Shown piece by piece: positions 22,360 through 34,125 of a DNA stretch of 64,000 nt. The position numbers were made by a program, and so were the translations under genes. Numbering within the stretch: the first letter of the stretch is position 1; each line of letters begins with the position of its first letter. The notes under the pieces were generated by a model that had not been told where the DNA came from, searched no databases, and saw only the letters and a program-made list of their open reading frames with translations. Source of the stretch: Rhizomys pruinosus (lineage: Eukaryota > Chordata > Mammalia > Rodentia > Spalacidae); assembly GCA_009823505.1 (NCBI GenBank), contig VZQC01006616.1, positions 107,978 through 171,977 of the forward strand, in the 5' to 3' direction.

Positions 22360-22700
22360 AAGTAAGCAAATGTATAATTATAGCATCTACAACTGATGAG
22401 GAAGGTCAATGGTATTTGTATTTGTGTTTCAGAAACATTGCTCCCTCTTGAAAAATCTAGCTTTGTTGGACATTATTTAAAATCTAAATCACTGAGAATA
22501 ATACAGTTTGGAATTATTTAAACAAACTCATGGTTTACTGTATGGTGAATATAAATTATGGTTCATTCTTTCAGATGGAAGAGAAAAGCTATGCTAATAA
22601 CAGAAAACACTTCTTACATACATCCCATGAGAAGCACTCTTTTGAATGCTTAGACCATGATCAGCACAAGACGTACACAGTTTTAGTAAGATTACACTTT
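22360..22700. other. Unique DNA, no gene seen
   Basis: Short unique stretch between the twin-primed L1 and the next SINE. Confidence 0.5.
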
Positions 22701-22718
22701 AAAAATTGTGTGAGGATA

Positions 22719-22933
22719 GGGACTGGAAAGATGGGTCAGATTAAGAGCACTGACTGTTCTTGCAGAAGACCTGGGTTCAAATTCCAGCACCCACATAGTG
22801 GGAAACAACTGTGTGTAACTCCAGTTCCAGGGGATCTGATACCCTCTTCTTTCCTCTGTGGGCACTGCATGACATGGGGGCACTTACACGAATGCAGACA
22901 ATACAGTCATAAACATAAAAATAAATAAATTTA
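22719..22933 (+). mobile_element. B2/B3-type SINE, one-unit form, 18-bp imperfect TSD
   Basis: Head GGGACTGGAAAGATGGGTCAG, B box GGTTCAAATTCC, single unit CTCCAGTTCCAGGGG, tail CATAAACATAAAAATAAATA. The flanks AAAAATTGTGTGAGGATA (22701-22718) and AAAAATTGTGTGTGGATA (22934-22951) differ at one base. Confidence 0.93.
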
Positions 22934-22951
22934 AAAAATTGTGTGTGGATA

Positions 22952-23238
22952 TTTTGATCTTTGTCATAATAAAGATTATACCTAGTATATGTTATATTTC
23001 TTTGCCACTTAAAATTAAAGGTAACTATCATTCATATTTATCATATATGATGGCAACTCATTGACAATAAGATGGTTGCTAAGAAGTTTGGCCCCCCGGA
23101 AGGGCCCAAGATAAGAAAGGAAGAAATAAGAATGAGGAAAGTAAACAGGAATCTGCCTTCACCCCTTTCATGTTTTTTTTAATTAATTAATTTTTGTGTC
23201 AAACCACTGAATTTTTTTTTGACAAACTGCTAATACAT
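22952..23238. other. Unique DNA, no gene seen
   Basis: No element recognised. Confidence 0.45.
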
Positions 23239-23247
23239 TCTTGTGAT

Positions 23248-23505
23248 TTTTTTTAATTTTAATTTTAATTTTTTAAAAATTTTTATTTATGTGTATGAAT
23301 GTACTGTCCGCATGCAGGTCTGTGCACCCGTGTCGTGCAATCTTGCGGAGGTCAGAAGAGGGCGTCAGACTCCCCTGGAACTGGAGTTCTCCTGGAGTTG
23401 GAGTTACAGACGGTTCTCAGCCGCCATGTGAGTGCCGGGGATCAAACCTGGGTCCTCTGCAAGAGCGGTCGGTGCTCCCAACCGCTAGGCCATCTCTCCA
23501 GCCCC
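23248..23505 (-). mobile_element. B2/B3-type SINE, two-unit subfamily, 9-bp TSD
   Basis: Full minus-strand copy with CTGGAACTGGAGTTCTCCTG (two internal units) and the head at GGCCATCTCTCCAGCCCC. TCTTGTGAT flanks it (23239-23247; 23506-23514). It is very similar to the copy at 5743-5994. Confidence 0.93.
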
Positions 23506-23514
23506 TCTTGTGAT

Positions 23515-23884
23515 ATTTTGTAAACAAGCATAACCACATGCTTAATATCAAGTAAGCACTATCTGCTTGCTTTGTTCTGCATATGAGTATAAATTTCCCT
23601 AAAAGCAAGAGCTGAGTGCTGGCACTATTATGGAATAATCCAGGTGTTGGCTCACTGGCACAAATAAACTCTGTCCTTCACCTGGACCCACTATCAATTT
23701 CTTTATTTCCAGAGCTTCTGGCAATAAGGAAAGCCAAGGCAGGAGTTTAAGCAGGTCAGGAATTTGGAGCCAGGAGCTGGAAAACCATGAAGGAATGGTT
23801 TGCTTCTCTGGCTTGAGCTCAGTCTGTTTTCTTACACAACAATCTGTCCAGGGTTGTCATTACCTACAATCTCTCATTGTTGCT
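23515..23884. other. Unique DNA, no gene seen
   Basis: No element recognised. Confidence 0.45.
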
Positions 23885-24048
23885 CTTCCCTTTAAATTTA
23901 TATTAGTCCAAAATTCACATATATACACTCCACATATATTCCAAAATGACAGAGTATATAAGGATTTGTGGCTAGGATCCACAAATGAGCGACACCATAC
24001 ATCGTTTGTTTTTCTGGGACTGTGTTACTTCACTTAGCACAATGGCTG
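23885..24048 (-). mobile_element. L1 3' end fragment
   Basis: Minus-strand L1 3'-UTR and last ORF2 bases: TTTAAATTTATATTAGTCCA, GGATCCACAAATGAGCGACA, CTGGGACTGTGTTACTTCAC. It parallels 13490-13735 with an internal deletion. Confidence 0.85.
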
Positions 24049-24929
24049 TCATTAACTTCTATCATCAGAAATTCTAGTGTGTGGTCCTATCATTGGTTAA
24101 GAGTCTCAGAACTTTCAAATGCCCTGCAAAGATTAGAAACTTTGTTCATAGTGCCAGTAATCAGTAGCCAACTAATGCAGATTTCAGTGATCATTTATTA
24201 CAGTTTTCCTCAGCAATTTCTTAATCTTCATTGTGTAATGTTATTTAATGTAGAACAATTTTGTCATTAAATTTTATTGTAATTAAAATATGAAATCACC
24301 TTTTTTGCTGACATTTCAGATTTTGCTTATTTCTACTCTTCATCTGAAAGAAATGATTAGAAATACAGCAACTTTACTGTATATACAAGTGAGTTCTTTT
24401 AGAGCATGGAGCTATTCGTTCATTTTATGGTAAAAACAGTATAAATGTTCTCAGCAGTGTTCAATGCTGAGAGCTCAGAGAAATTTATAATAAATTCCTA
24501 GGATCTCTTTGAATCATGGCTTAACAATTGAATTGCCATCATGTTCATCTAATTTGTGGTGAGCATGCAGAAAAATCCTTTCAGTCTTTCTTAGTGCATT
24601 GCCTTAGTATTCCATATCCAATACAATAGATCTTTGGAGCAATTTCAGGGCTTCAAATTAACCTCTTCAATGGTACATAGAATTTGTAAGTGGTTCCTGG
24701 AATAGCTTCATAACATCAAGATCAGACACTAAACCACATTCAAAGTAGAGCACTGATATTTTCAATGGTAGGACTTCTCAAGGGAAAATAAAATATTGCA
24801 ACAAAAAACCTTATGTCTCGTCTCCTTCATCTATTATTCACCCTCAGCACTGTCACCTGGCTTCTAATTAGGTCTGTGTTTGGGTTCTGATCATTGGAAA
24901 CAATTTGCTTTATTTTTCTGTCTTGACAG

Positions 24930-25181
24930 TACTAACAAGTATGCATGAAAGATGCTTCTTCCGCATGCTCTCAGACCTACTTTCCTTCCATATCTTTACA
25001 AAACAATTTTGCTTTTGCCATTTAGAGCTCACTAGCCCCACTCTTAATTATGCATTCTGGGCTGTTTATACATTGATAGCTGCTTTTTTCTCATTTCTCA
25101 GTGTTCTGTTAGCAGTATTTATTATTACCTCCAAAGAAGCAAACAACTTTCACTGCTATGTAGTTTTCTTCGTTATAACAG
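24930..25181 (+). other. Exon-like block (unrecognised)
   Basis: A 252-bp open stretch is preceded by a strong acceptor-like sequence (CTTTATTTTTCTGTCTTGACAG, ending 24929) and followed by a donor-like CAG|GTAAGA (exon end 25181). In the open frame it is phase 1 at both ends and 84 codons long, so skipping would preserve frame. It would encode a Cys-rich piece then a hydrophobic segment (FWAVYTLIAAFFSFLSVLLA), possibly a membrane span. I do not recognise the protein, and no companion exon was found. It may be chance or a decayed exon. Confidence 0.2.
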
Positions 25182-25899
25182 GTAAGAATTTGCAACAGTC
25201 AAAAAGGTCTGTTCATAATATGGTTGTCTGGGGGAGAATTTGAGAAGAGATTGAGTGTAGTGGCAAAGTCTCATATGAATCTAAGTTGTATTCTCAGAGG
25301 CTGCAGTGTGCGTGTAACAATGTTGACTCTACTTGTCGTTCAAACCACTCACTTGATTTTCAAGGGTAATTGAACTATTTAAATGGTATTATGCCGTTGG
25401 ATTAAGTATAACAATATCAAAGCTGCTGGTAATACTGAGTAGTTCAGTTTTTGTACTTGTTACATTCTTTATCATTGAGGACAAATTCTCCAAATTTGTA
25501 GCATATAAGCATGTTCAGTTCATTTCACTTGGGGAATTTTACCCCTAAGGCAGTAAATGGCACGGATTATTATGAAAAATCTAGGTTCACTCATCCATTT
25601 ACCTCTCTCACCACTGCCACAAAAATGAGAAAAAAAGAAGTCATTATATCCAAAATATTTGAGGCACTTTTTATATAATAAAATGAAGAATACACTTTTA
25701 AAATGGAAAATTCCAAAGAGAGAAATTAGCAGTCTTGCTGTAATAATAATAAAATAATAAACAACATGTAGAAATTACCCATTTTTCTTGATAATCATCT
25801 CATTGGGTTTCTGAGGTAACCATTCTGTTTTATTAACACTGCGTTATTCTACACAGAGTTCCTTTACTGTGAAATCAATAGTAAATCAGTAGCCTATCA

Positions 25900-26215
25900 A
25901 TCAGCTCTGTATTGCTACAATAATTATATGAGGAGAAAAGTTTATTTCATTCAGTTTTGGACAGTCCATCTAAGATAGGGCAATCTCCCTGTTCTGGACT
26001 CTTCTAGGACCATGTAAGGCAATGGCAGTAGGGTTTCCTGGAGTATTTGGATCTCAACTGGAGCCTAGGATGAGATTGTGTGGGGCCCAGAATTCCCCTC
26101 AAGAACACATCCTCACTGGTCCAGTTCCCCACCTTTTCATTGTTCTACCACCTCCCAGTACTGATACCTTAGGGATCAAACTTTCAGTCACAGACCTTTG
26201 CAATTATGCACACTA
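25900..26215 (-). repeat. Old interspersed repeat, minus orientation
   Basis: CTCTGTATTGCTACAATAAT, AAAAGTTTATTTCATTCAG, then CCACCTCCCAGTACTGATAC and AGGGATCAAACTTTCAGTC. This follows the order of the copy at 43021-43395 but is more diverged. The family is not assigned. Confidence 0.5.
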
Positions 26216-29200
26216 ATTTTCAAACTATGTCAGGTGGCTGTCGTTAAAATGATCCTGAATATGTTCTCATGTAAAGGACCAGAGATGTAAGCACATAGGA
26301 GAGTGGGCATTTTAGACATTTGCTGCTACCAGAACAGCTAGTCTGAAGTGCTTTGTCACAGTTAATATAAGAACATTGTGTTTCAAAGTCAAAACCAAGG
26401 AAAAACAAAGTCGCTTACATTTGCTTTTCTTGTTTACTATTCCTTCTTCTTGAAAGTTCCTTTACAAGCTATTTTTATAATATTCCATCTTTCAAAACAT
26501 GTGATGAGTGTGCTGTCAAAATTTCCAACTCCTAAGGTTATAATTTCTACTATGTTCAGGAATGTATGAAACTCCCTGTTTATAAGTAACATGCTTGGTT
26601 CTACTAGAAGAGTCATCTTAGAACAAGGGCCTTGTCAGAGAATTATGAAAATAACATTGAAGATGTCCTTCAAGCACTTATTTCTCAACAGTGTTATAAC
26701 ATTAAAGTACATGGAGAGGAGCTTCTGAAACACAAGGTCTGTAAACTGAATTGAGCTTATGCTCTAGATCACAATGTATTTCATAAATATAATTTAATAT
26801 TTGTCAATCATAACCAGTTAAATTACATACTGTCCTTTAAAGTTTTTGAGCAAGTGTCTGGGTGTTATTTTAAGCAGAGTCCTGACTTGCAGGTATGGCT
26901 TCTAATTTATCCACTTGTTTCTATGAACTGAGTCAAATCAAGGAGGATTTCTGCTGAGAATGCTGTCAGTTTGCTCCCACATGCTTTAAAAATTCCATAG
27001 CTAGTGTTCAGTTGGAGCAAACATTCATTGGAAAGAACAGTGCATCCCCTGTGTATTAGGATTTAATAAGTTCTCATGGTCTCCTGCTATTTTTTTAAAT
27101 TTATAGGTAGAATAGCATTGCATTGTGAGAAAGTAATCAAGATTTTACAAATCTAATGGAGGTAAAAATGTAAGGAGAGGCATTCAATTTGCTTTAATGG
27201 AAATATCTCTTTGATTCACTTAATGCAGCACAAAGCCCTACCTAACAGTCAGGTTTTAGAAAAGTTATTTATTCTGGCAATGTTGCTCCCGAATTAAACC
27301 ATTCTTTCATTAGCTAAAAATATTTGCATTATGTTTCCCTCCCAAGAAAATGATATTGTATCATTGCAATTATGAAACTAGTGGGTACTATGTGTCACTA
27401 AAAATGGCTAGTTCCCAACTACCTATAACAGTTTAGCTCATGTAGCTAAGAGATAATGATTAAATACATCAAAAGGATATGTCTTACAAAACAGTGTGTA
27501 AAGTCCATGACTTGGGAAAAATTCGAGTTCCCACTCATTGAAATGAACCATTTTCAAAGAATGGGACCTTTTAAAGGTTCTAGAAAGCTAAGTGCCTCAA
27601 CACAAACCAGAGGAGCATAAGATTTGAAAATCCAATATTACTCCTTTGACATACTAGCTTAGATAAACCATTTGTGTTTTTATATTCACTTCCCCCCATT
27701 TTATTAAAGAATAAATGGTCTTTCAGCACAGAGAGCTAAATTATTTTTTCTCATGGTTTTACTACCAGGTAATAGCACTTGCTGAGTTATCTACAAAGGG
27801 AAGACACCAAACTAAACTCATCAACTACACTGTCAACCTTAATCCTCGGGACAGTTCTGACCTATTCCTAGTGCCTAAAACTGTGTCTACCACTAAGCAG
27901 GCACTCAAGGCGCAGTCAATGATTGAATGTGATTGCTTATACAGAAGGCATTGAATTCTCCATCTTACAGATGGTTATAATGAGGATGGAAGTAGAGATA
28001 CTGTTACAAAAAGTAGATGTGGGATTTGAATATAGATCCACCTAAATTAACTACAAAGTATATTGGTCACCTTTATAAGCACAGATTCAACAAAATCCAG
28101 AGCTCTTAATTTATCATCAGGAAAACAAAGGCCTATAGCATGTGATCCTATAAAGTCCTTTCTAAATTAAACAAAACCTGTGAGCAACCTTTGAAAATGT
28201 AACATCAAATTCAGACTTGAAAAGTAGGTTGGAAGCTGTGATGCACTGTAGCCTTTCCATCTTGGAAAACACAGATTCACTGTTTGTCAGGTAAACAGTA
28301 AGCCACAGGCCTTTCCTGAGACAGATCCATGTAATCTCATACTTATGTTTTTGAAATCCAAACAATTCTGAAAAATACCACTTCTTAAATTCACTCGGCT
28401 GCAAAATCTGCTCTGACTTAAACTGATTTGAGAGCAGGTCTCATCCAGAAAATATTGAGAACATCTCGAGCCTGTATCTATTAGACCTGCATGAGGTTGT
28501 TTGCTGACAAAATTGTAATGTGTTATCTCACAAGGTGAAAGTGGTGGAATTTTGACTAATAACAAAATTTATGCAACATAAACTTTGCCATAGATCTAAA
28601 CAGTTTTAATTCTGAAGTTTGTCTATTGAAAGACTTCAGAGAAAGCATGCTGGGCTGATGCCATTGTCAATGGAAGGAAAAGAGGCTGAAAACATAAAGA
28701 AACCCTTGTTTTTCATTAAGGGTAATGATTTCAAGATATGAACGCATCCACTATAGAATCAGGCTTTCTTATTCATAAGAAAGATATCCACCAGAGAGCA
28801 TAAAGGAATTCTACAGAAATATCCCATCTAGGACAGTGGGCCCCTTGGGATGCAGTCTAGCATTCTGGAAGGAGAAACCCATTTGTAGGAGAGACAAATT
28901 CATCCTAGCTATTGGCAAAACAGAATAAAGTTAACCATTATTCACCAGGTATTCAATATATGCCCAGCTGTTCTTTAACACCTTTACGTTCCATTATTTT
29001 TCCCTGCAGCTTACCATTCTGTCCTAGATTTAGAATAACCAAGGTACTTCAAGGTAACATGGGCAGAAAAAAAAATACCTTGCACTTCCATCCCACCTCC
29101 TGTAGAGTTTTAATGATGTCCAATTAAAATTAGTCAATTATGTGTTCATATAAATCAAGTAGATAAGAAAGAAAATGAGTGATTGTGGCTCCATTGAACA

Positions 29201-29924
29201 GATGAAAAATCTTATGATCTTCAAATTGATTCATCCCCATCACACAGCAATTTAGTGAAAGCCTAGGTACTAGAATCTAGAATAGAAACTGTAACTTAAG
29301 TGAACTTCCCACTATATAAATGAATTTGTAACAACTTTTAACATTTGACTACTGCCACTGTTAGGATATTTCTTCTTCTGAATATATGTTATGCAAAATC
29401 CATGCCCATTTTTCCTCAAATATCATGGGAACAAGTGACAGAAAAATTATATAAAATGATACTGGAGTCAGAGTCAGATTTCCTGCCTGCTTCCCACATG
29501 GCTTTCCTAGTCTATTCAAGATACAGCACAGACTTCCTAAAATGGCACTGTCAACATCCCTCCGTGTTTTCCTTGAGAAACTGCAGGCTGGCCAAACATT
29601 CATTCCGACACTGCTGGAACTGATTCTGTGCTTTATAAAGTGGGTCACAGCCCACTCCCGAGATGTCTTAAAGATGCTGTGGGTTTTGCCTAGGGAGATC
29701 AGAACTGAATTTTGCACACTGGCTGATTTCAGTAGTCCCTTGCTAGACTTCACAATCACAGAGCAGTCAGACTCCTAGGTAGCTGCAATTGTATGAAGCA
29801 GTGTCCTTCATACTTAACTCCTTTTCATCTTACTGTATAAATCAATATTCATCCTTATTGATTTTGCTGATAATACAGAAGTAGAGTAATTTTTATATCT
29901 TCTTAATTAGGGGACTTCTATAGA

Positions 29925-30290
29925 TTGAATTGATTCCCTTACAAATTAAGATGTTAAAGCCCTAAACCTACCATATCCAAGTGATGGTGATTAGAGATGG
30001 TTCCTCACGAAATATTCAGGTTTAGATAAAGTTCTGGAGGTGGAGCCTTGTGATGAGATTTGGGTTCTTTTAGGAAGAGATACGGGGCAGCTTGCACTTG
30101 CTCTTTCAGCCTTGTGAGGCAAGAAGAGAATACCTGCCATGGAGGAAAACAGCCCTCTGTGAAACATAGTGCTGGCTCCTAATCTATTCAAGATACAGCA
30201 CAGCATCCTTCAGAATTGCAAAAAGATCAGTTTGTATTGTTGAAACCACCCATTATTTAGCATTTTATACTGACTGGATCAGCACTAGGG
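29925..30290 (+). repeat. Old LTR-like repeat (MLT1/MaLR-like), interrupted
   Basis: TTAAAGCCCTAAACCTACCA, GGTTTAGATAAAGTTCTGGAG, GATGAGATTTGGGTTCTTTT, AGGAAGAGATACGGGGCAG and, near the end, TTGTTGAAACCACCCATTAT follow the order of mammalian MaLR-type solo LTRs. A short stretch at about 30180-30228 (TCTATTCAAGATACAGCACAG and following) interrupts that order. The assignment is by eye. Confidence 0.45.
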
Positions 30291-31129
30291 ACAATGGTGC
30301 TAATTAATGGATGTGTATCTCTTGAAAGTGCATAGAATAAGTAATATATATTATTTATATATCATATATACTGTGTATACCTGAAATATATAAAATATTT
30401 AATTTAAGAGTACTTTAACAAATATAACACTTTCCTACATACGATAAGAAGTAATAAAGGCGTGGTTGTGAACAAACATGCTATTAATTTGAACATGTAA
30501 GAGATTTCATGGTGAGCCTTCTATCTTTCAGTTAACATTATGTTGTAAAAGAAGGCAGGCTGCACCACTGCATCCTCATCATTGAGGTCCAGGAATGAGT
30601 CATTGGGTCTGTACTGGAGTCAATAGATGCACTATGCTTTATTTTGTTCAGTTTTTACTGTTCATGTCTCTGGTGGATGAATTTGTGACTCTTTTTGTTA
30701 ATATGGCTTGGTTCAGTTAGTGACTTCTTCTGACTTTTTCTTATATCAATTTCTCCTGTGTTTTTCCAATTTCCATCTGTGCTCTGCCTACTGTTCTCAT
30801 ATCTGAAACATATTACAGACACCAGAGTTTTGATTTCATTGGAGTTCCAGCATACTGGATTTTGATGTACTTGGTATAACTTGAAAACCTAACAAATGGA
30901 CTAAGTACAGAAACAAGCTGACATAGACAGGCTCAGAGATACCTTTGTGTATCAAAGAACTCAAAACTAAAACATTACATCCAGAAGAGAAGCCCATTAA
31001 GGTTCATTAGATTTAGGAAATAAGTAAAACTTACAAGTCTCAGGAAGCTCCTGAAACTTACAAGATTCACAGGGTCCCTCTCCAAGGATATACAAGCAAT
31101 ACATAGTTCCTGGAGAGAGAAGACTGTAT

Positions 31130-31365
31130 TGTTGGCAGAGCTGCCTGCCTGCCTGTAGTGTAAGGAATGAGAAAGACATAGTGTTCCAGGGTCATCGCAG
31201 GTGCTGGAATGTTTGTTTGATGAAGCTGCCTTTGAGTTGTCTGTACTACTGTGGGTGGTACCCTCCCCATACCCCTGTAATAAAACCCAGTAAACTGTTT
31301 CATTCACTAAACTACACTTGGGTGGATTCATTTCTTTGGTCAGTGGTTGGTGACCCACCTTAGAT
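31130..31365 (+). repeat. LTR-like 3' end with polyadenylation signal
   Basis: ACCCCTGTAATAAAACCCAG provides AATAAA, followed by CATTCACTAAACTACACTTG and GGTCAGTGGTTGGTGACCCA. The order of polyadenylation signal, short U5-like stretch and GGTTGGTGACCC resembles the 3' end of an endogenous retrovirus LTR. No internal viral region was seen. Confidence 0.35.
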
Positions 31366-31738
31366 GAATGGATATTTGTTCCTGTCTCTTCCAAAACAAT
31401 TCATACAACATATGTCTGCAAGTGATTTGCTTATAGTTGCATGTAGCATTTTGGAATGTTAAAACACACAGTAGGAATTTTAATGCAATGAAATATTTGA
31501 TGAATATGCTTAGTTCTAATATTTAGAACCTCTATGAACATGGGTTATTTGATATAATAAAGATGTTTCCTTTTATTGAACAACAGTTGTAGAACTGAAA
31601 AATAAGTAACAAACCATCATCAGAAGCATGTTTTTAAACCTCTTACAAGTGGGTTAAGTCCTAAATAATTCTGAATAGCCTAAAAATTTCTTTTGCCCTT
31701 AGAATATATTAAGTGATATATTTCATTTAAAATGTTTT

Positions 31739-31977
31739 TTTAATTATTTATTTATTTTTTATATGTATGAATGTACTGTCTGCATGTAGGTCTGTGCACC
31801 TGTGTCATGCAATGCTGCGGAGGTCAGAAAAGGGTGTTGGATTCCCCTGGAACTGGAGTTCTCCTGGAATTAGAGTTACAGACAGTTCTCAGCCGCCATG
31901 TGGGTGCTGGGGATCGAACCTGGGTCCTCTTCAAGAGCAGTCGGTGCTCTCAACCACTAGGCCATCTCTCCAGCCCC
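31739..31977 (-). mobile_element. B2/B3-type SINE, two-unit subfamily, 11-bp TSD
   Basis: Full-length minus copy: TATATGTATGAATGTACTGT, CTGGAACTGGAGTTCTCCTG, GGATCGAACCTGGGTCCTC, CCATCTCTCCAGCCCC. The flanks TAAAATGTTTT (31728-31738; 31978-31988) form the TSD. Confidence 0.93.
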
Positions 31978-32009
31978 TAAAATGTTTTAATTAGTGTGAT
32001 TTTATATGT

Positions 32010-32029
32010 ATGTGTGTGTGTGTGTGTGT
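32010..32029. repeat. (TG)n microsatellite
   Basis: Ten TG units. Confidence 0.85.
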
Positions 32030-32039
32030 ATCTGTATAA

Positions 32040-32205
32040 GATGAGTATTTAAGGGTACATATGCCATGCCAAGTATATGGAAGTTGGAGGACTTTGTCAA
32101 GTTGATTCTCTCCTTCCACATTTATGTGGGTTCTGGAGGTTGAGCCTGGGTTGCCAGGTTTGCACAGAAAGCCCCTCTACCTGCCCAGCACCATGGTGAC
32201 GCCTT
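32040..32205 (-). mobile_element. Diverged tRNA-derived SINE remnant (B2/B4-like)
   Basis: GGAAGTTGGAGGACTTTGTC, TTCTCTCCTTCCACATTTAT, GTTGAGCCTGGGTTGCCAGG and ACCTGCCCAGCACCATGGTG keep the order of an old rodent tRNA-derived SINE on the minus strand. Heavily diverged. Confidence 0.5.
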
Positions 32206-32287
32206 TTGACTTTCATTTTTAAGAACTTGTTCTACTAGTCAGTGAGCTCCAAGTCTTAAAATAATAGCTTACTAATGTGTATTCTTT

Positions 32288-32320
32288 AAAGATGATGATG
32301 GTGATGATGATGATGATTGA
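32288..32320. repeat. (GAT)n tract
   Basis: Impure GATGATGATGGTGATGATGATGATGATT run. Confidence 0.85.
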
Positions 32321-32464
32321 AATGATTCCTCGGTTTGTTAATATAAGGCCAACATCTCCATTTGCTCTAGTCTCCAATTTTGTTTCATTTCTTTCTCTTG
32401 ATGTCTAGTAATCTACTACAGATACACGGGGGTATTGTATGTTACATAATATATACTGATTGTG

Positions 32465-32805
32465 ATGAATAGTGCTGTCAAGTTGAAAGAACCTAGAATC
32501 ACCTGAGAGAGAGGTCTCAGGGAATATTTGTGGGTAATTCTCTTGATTACATTATAATTGACTTGGGGAGACCCATCTTAATCGGGAGTGAGACCTGGTC
32601 CAAGTGGAGAAAGCAAGCTGACCACTAGCAGGCACACACTCTTTGCTTTCTCCTTTACAGGTGTGATGTGCCTAGCTGCCTAAACTCCTGCCACCTTGAC
32701 ATCTCCGCCATGCACTGTGGGCTAAAACAACCCTCCTCTCTCTTTAGTTGCCTTTGCCAGAGCATATTATTACATGACCAGGAAAGAAAAGTGCAATAAG
32801 CTTCT
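32465..32805 (+). repeat. Rodent interspersed repeat (URR1-like, tentative)
   Basis: AGTGCTGTCAAGTTGAAAGA, CCTAGAATCACCTGAGAGAG, CTTGATTACATTATAATTG and GACCCATCTTAATCGGGAGT, then TTGCCTTTGCCAGAGCATAT. This matches my memory of a common non-autonomous rodent DNA-transposon-like repeat. The name is tentative. Confidence 0.5.
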
Positions 32806-33480
32806 AATTTCCTGCCTCAAATAGTTTGAGTGATTTGTAGTTTTCTTATCTTTTGGTTTAATTTGACCAACATAATACATGTTGGCAAAGTAAGATAGGC
32901 CTTAGCCATAAAGGAATGTGTCCCTCGAACTGTGACAATAGAGATGGAGCAAGAGATGCTTCTGTTAAGGGAAATAAGACAGACTCAGGAAGACTCTTAC
33001 TGTATTGTCTAATTTGTATGTGGAATCTAAAATGTTGGTGTCAAAGAAGTTGGGAGTAGTGGATTTCGAGATCCAAGAAAGCATGTTAGTGGAGGGAGAG
33101 AGGGGGACATCGATTGATTTCCAAGTCCACAGTCACAGTGAGATATCAGCAAAGAATTATACCATGCTTTTGTCTAATAGAATGACCACACCTAAGAATA
33201 AGTTGTAATGCACTGTCCTTTTCCCAAAGGTGCAAGAAAGGATTTTGGAAGTTTTACCTAAAAGAAATGACAAATATTTGAGGTTATAGCTATATGTAAC
33301 CTGATATAAACATTACATAGTATGTAGATGCATTGAAATTTCACATGGTACCCGACTATATGTACAGGGTTTATGTTTCCATGCACCAGGTAAAATAAAT
33401 TTAGATAGCACAAAAATGAAGATATAGGCTATTTGCTTAATATTCTCTAATTGGCATTTGCATTGGGCTGTTGAGAATAG
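32806..33480. other. Unique DNA, no gene seen
   Basis: No element recognised; the open frame at 33005-33208 has no domain or splice support. Confidence 0.45.
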
Positions 33481-33538
33481 TCGTTGGGTGTGGTGGTGCA
33501 CGCCTTTAGTCCTAGCACTTGGGAGGCAGAGGCAGGTC
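33481..33538 (+). mobile_element. B1 5' fragment
   Basis: GTTGGGTGTGGTGGTGCACG ... GCACTTGGGAGGCAGAGGCAGG, cut off after about 55 bases. Confidence 0.85.
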
Positions 33539-33574
33539 AAGCACGGCTTCCATTTTTGTCTTTATTTTCAAAAC

Positions 33575-33805
33575 TATTTTATTGTTTTTATTATTTTATG
33601 TCTGTGAGTATATTTTCCATATGCTTGTAAGTGTACCCATGTCACACAATGACTGCAGAGGTTGGAAGAAGAAGTGGATTCCCCTGGAACTGGAGTTATA
33701 GAGAGTTGTTAGCTGGCACATGGGTGCTGCTAATCAAATCTGTGTAATCTGCACGAGCAGCCAGTGATCTTAACTGCTGAGCCGTATCTCTTACCACCAC
33801 CCCCT
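33575..33805 (-). mobile_element. B2/B3-type SINE, old one-unit copy
   Basis: TTTATTATTTTATGTCTGTG, AAGTGTACCCATGTCACACA, CCCCTGGAACTGGAGTTATA, TAACTGCTGAGCCGTATCTC. One internal unit only; diverged. Confidence 0.85.
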
Positions 33806-33974
33806 TTTCCCTCTTTTGTCTTTATAACCCTTCTCCTTGTTGCATGTTTTGTGACTCATGCTATATTGGTAAGAGGGCTTCTCTAAAATAAAACTGTAGG
33901 TAAAAATGCTAATTTTCACATTAGATCTGAGCTGAAAATTATCCTGAAGATTTGACTGCCAGTCTATTTCTTTT

Positions 33975-34125
33975 TTTCAATATATAATTTGTTGAATTTT
34001 TGAGCATTTCATACAATACATCATAATCATATGATGTATATAGACCCCATCCCCTATTTGTACCCCTATACCCCCCACCAGATTTCATATATTCTGTCAT
34101 ATATGTTTAGTTCTGTCAAGTCAGA
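33975..34125 (-). mobile_element. Old L1 3'-UTR fragment
   Basis: GAATTTTTGAGCATTTCATACAATAC, GACCCCATCCCCTATTTGTA, CCCCCCACCAGATTTCATAT resemble an older rodent L1 3' UTR on the minus strand. The copy at 35470-35620 carries many indels. Confidence 0.5.

Larger units (their letters stand above)
24049..31727. other. Repeat-poor unique block
   Basis: About 7.7 kb without any B1, B2-type or L1 piece that I recognise, unlike its flanks. It contains one exon-like block (24930-25181), an old repeat (25900-26215), an MLT1-like old LTR (29925-30290) and an LTR-like end (31130-31365). The other open frames show no coding signature. Confidence 0.5.

Noticed and set aside
29345..29778. Overlapping open frames on both strands (to 132 codons) as a possible gene
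   Set aside because: Open on both strands without splice signals or a recognisable domain, next to an old LTR-like repeat.
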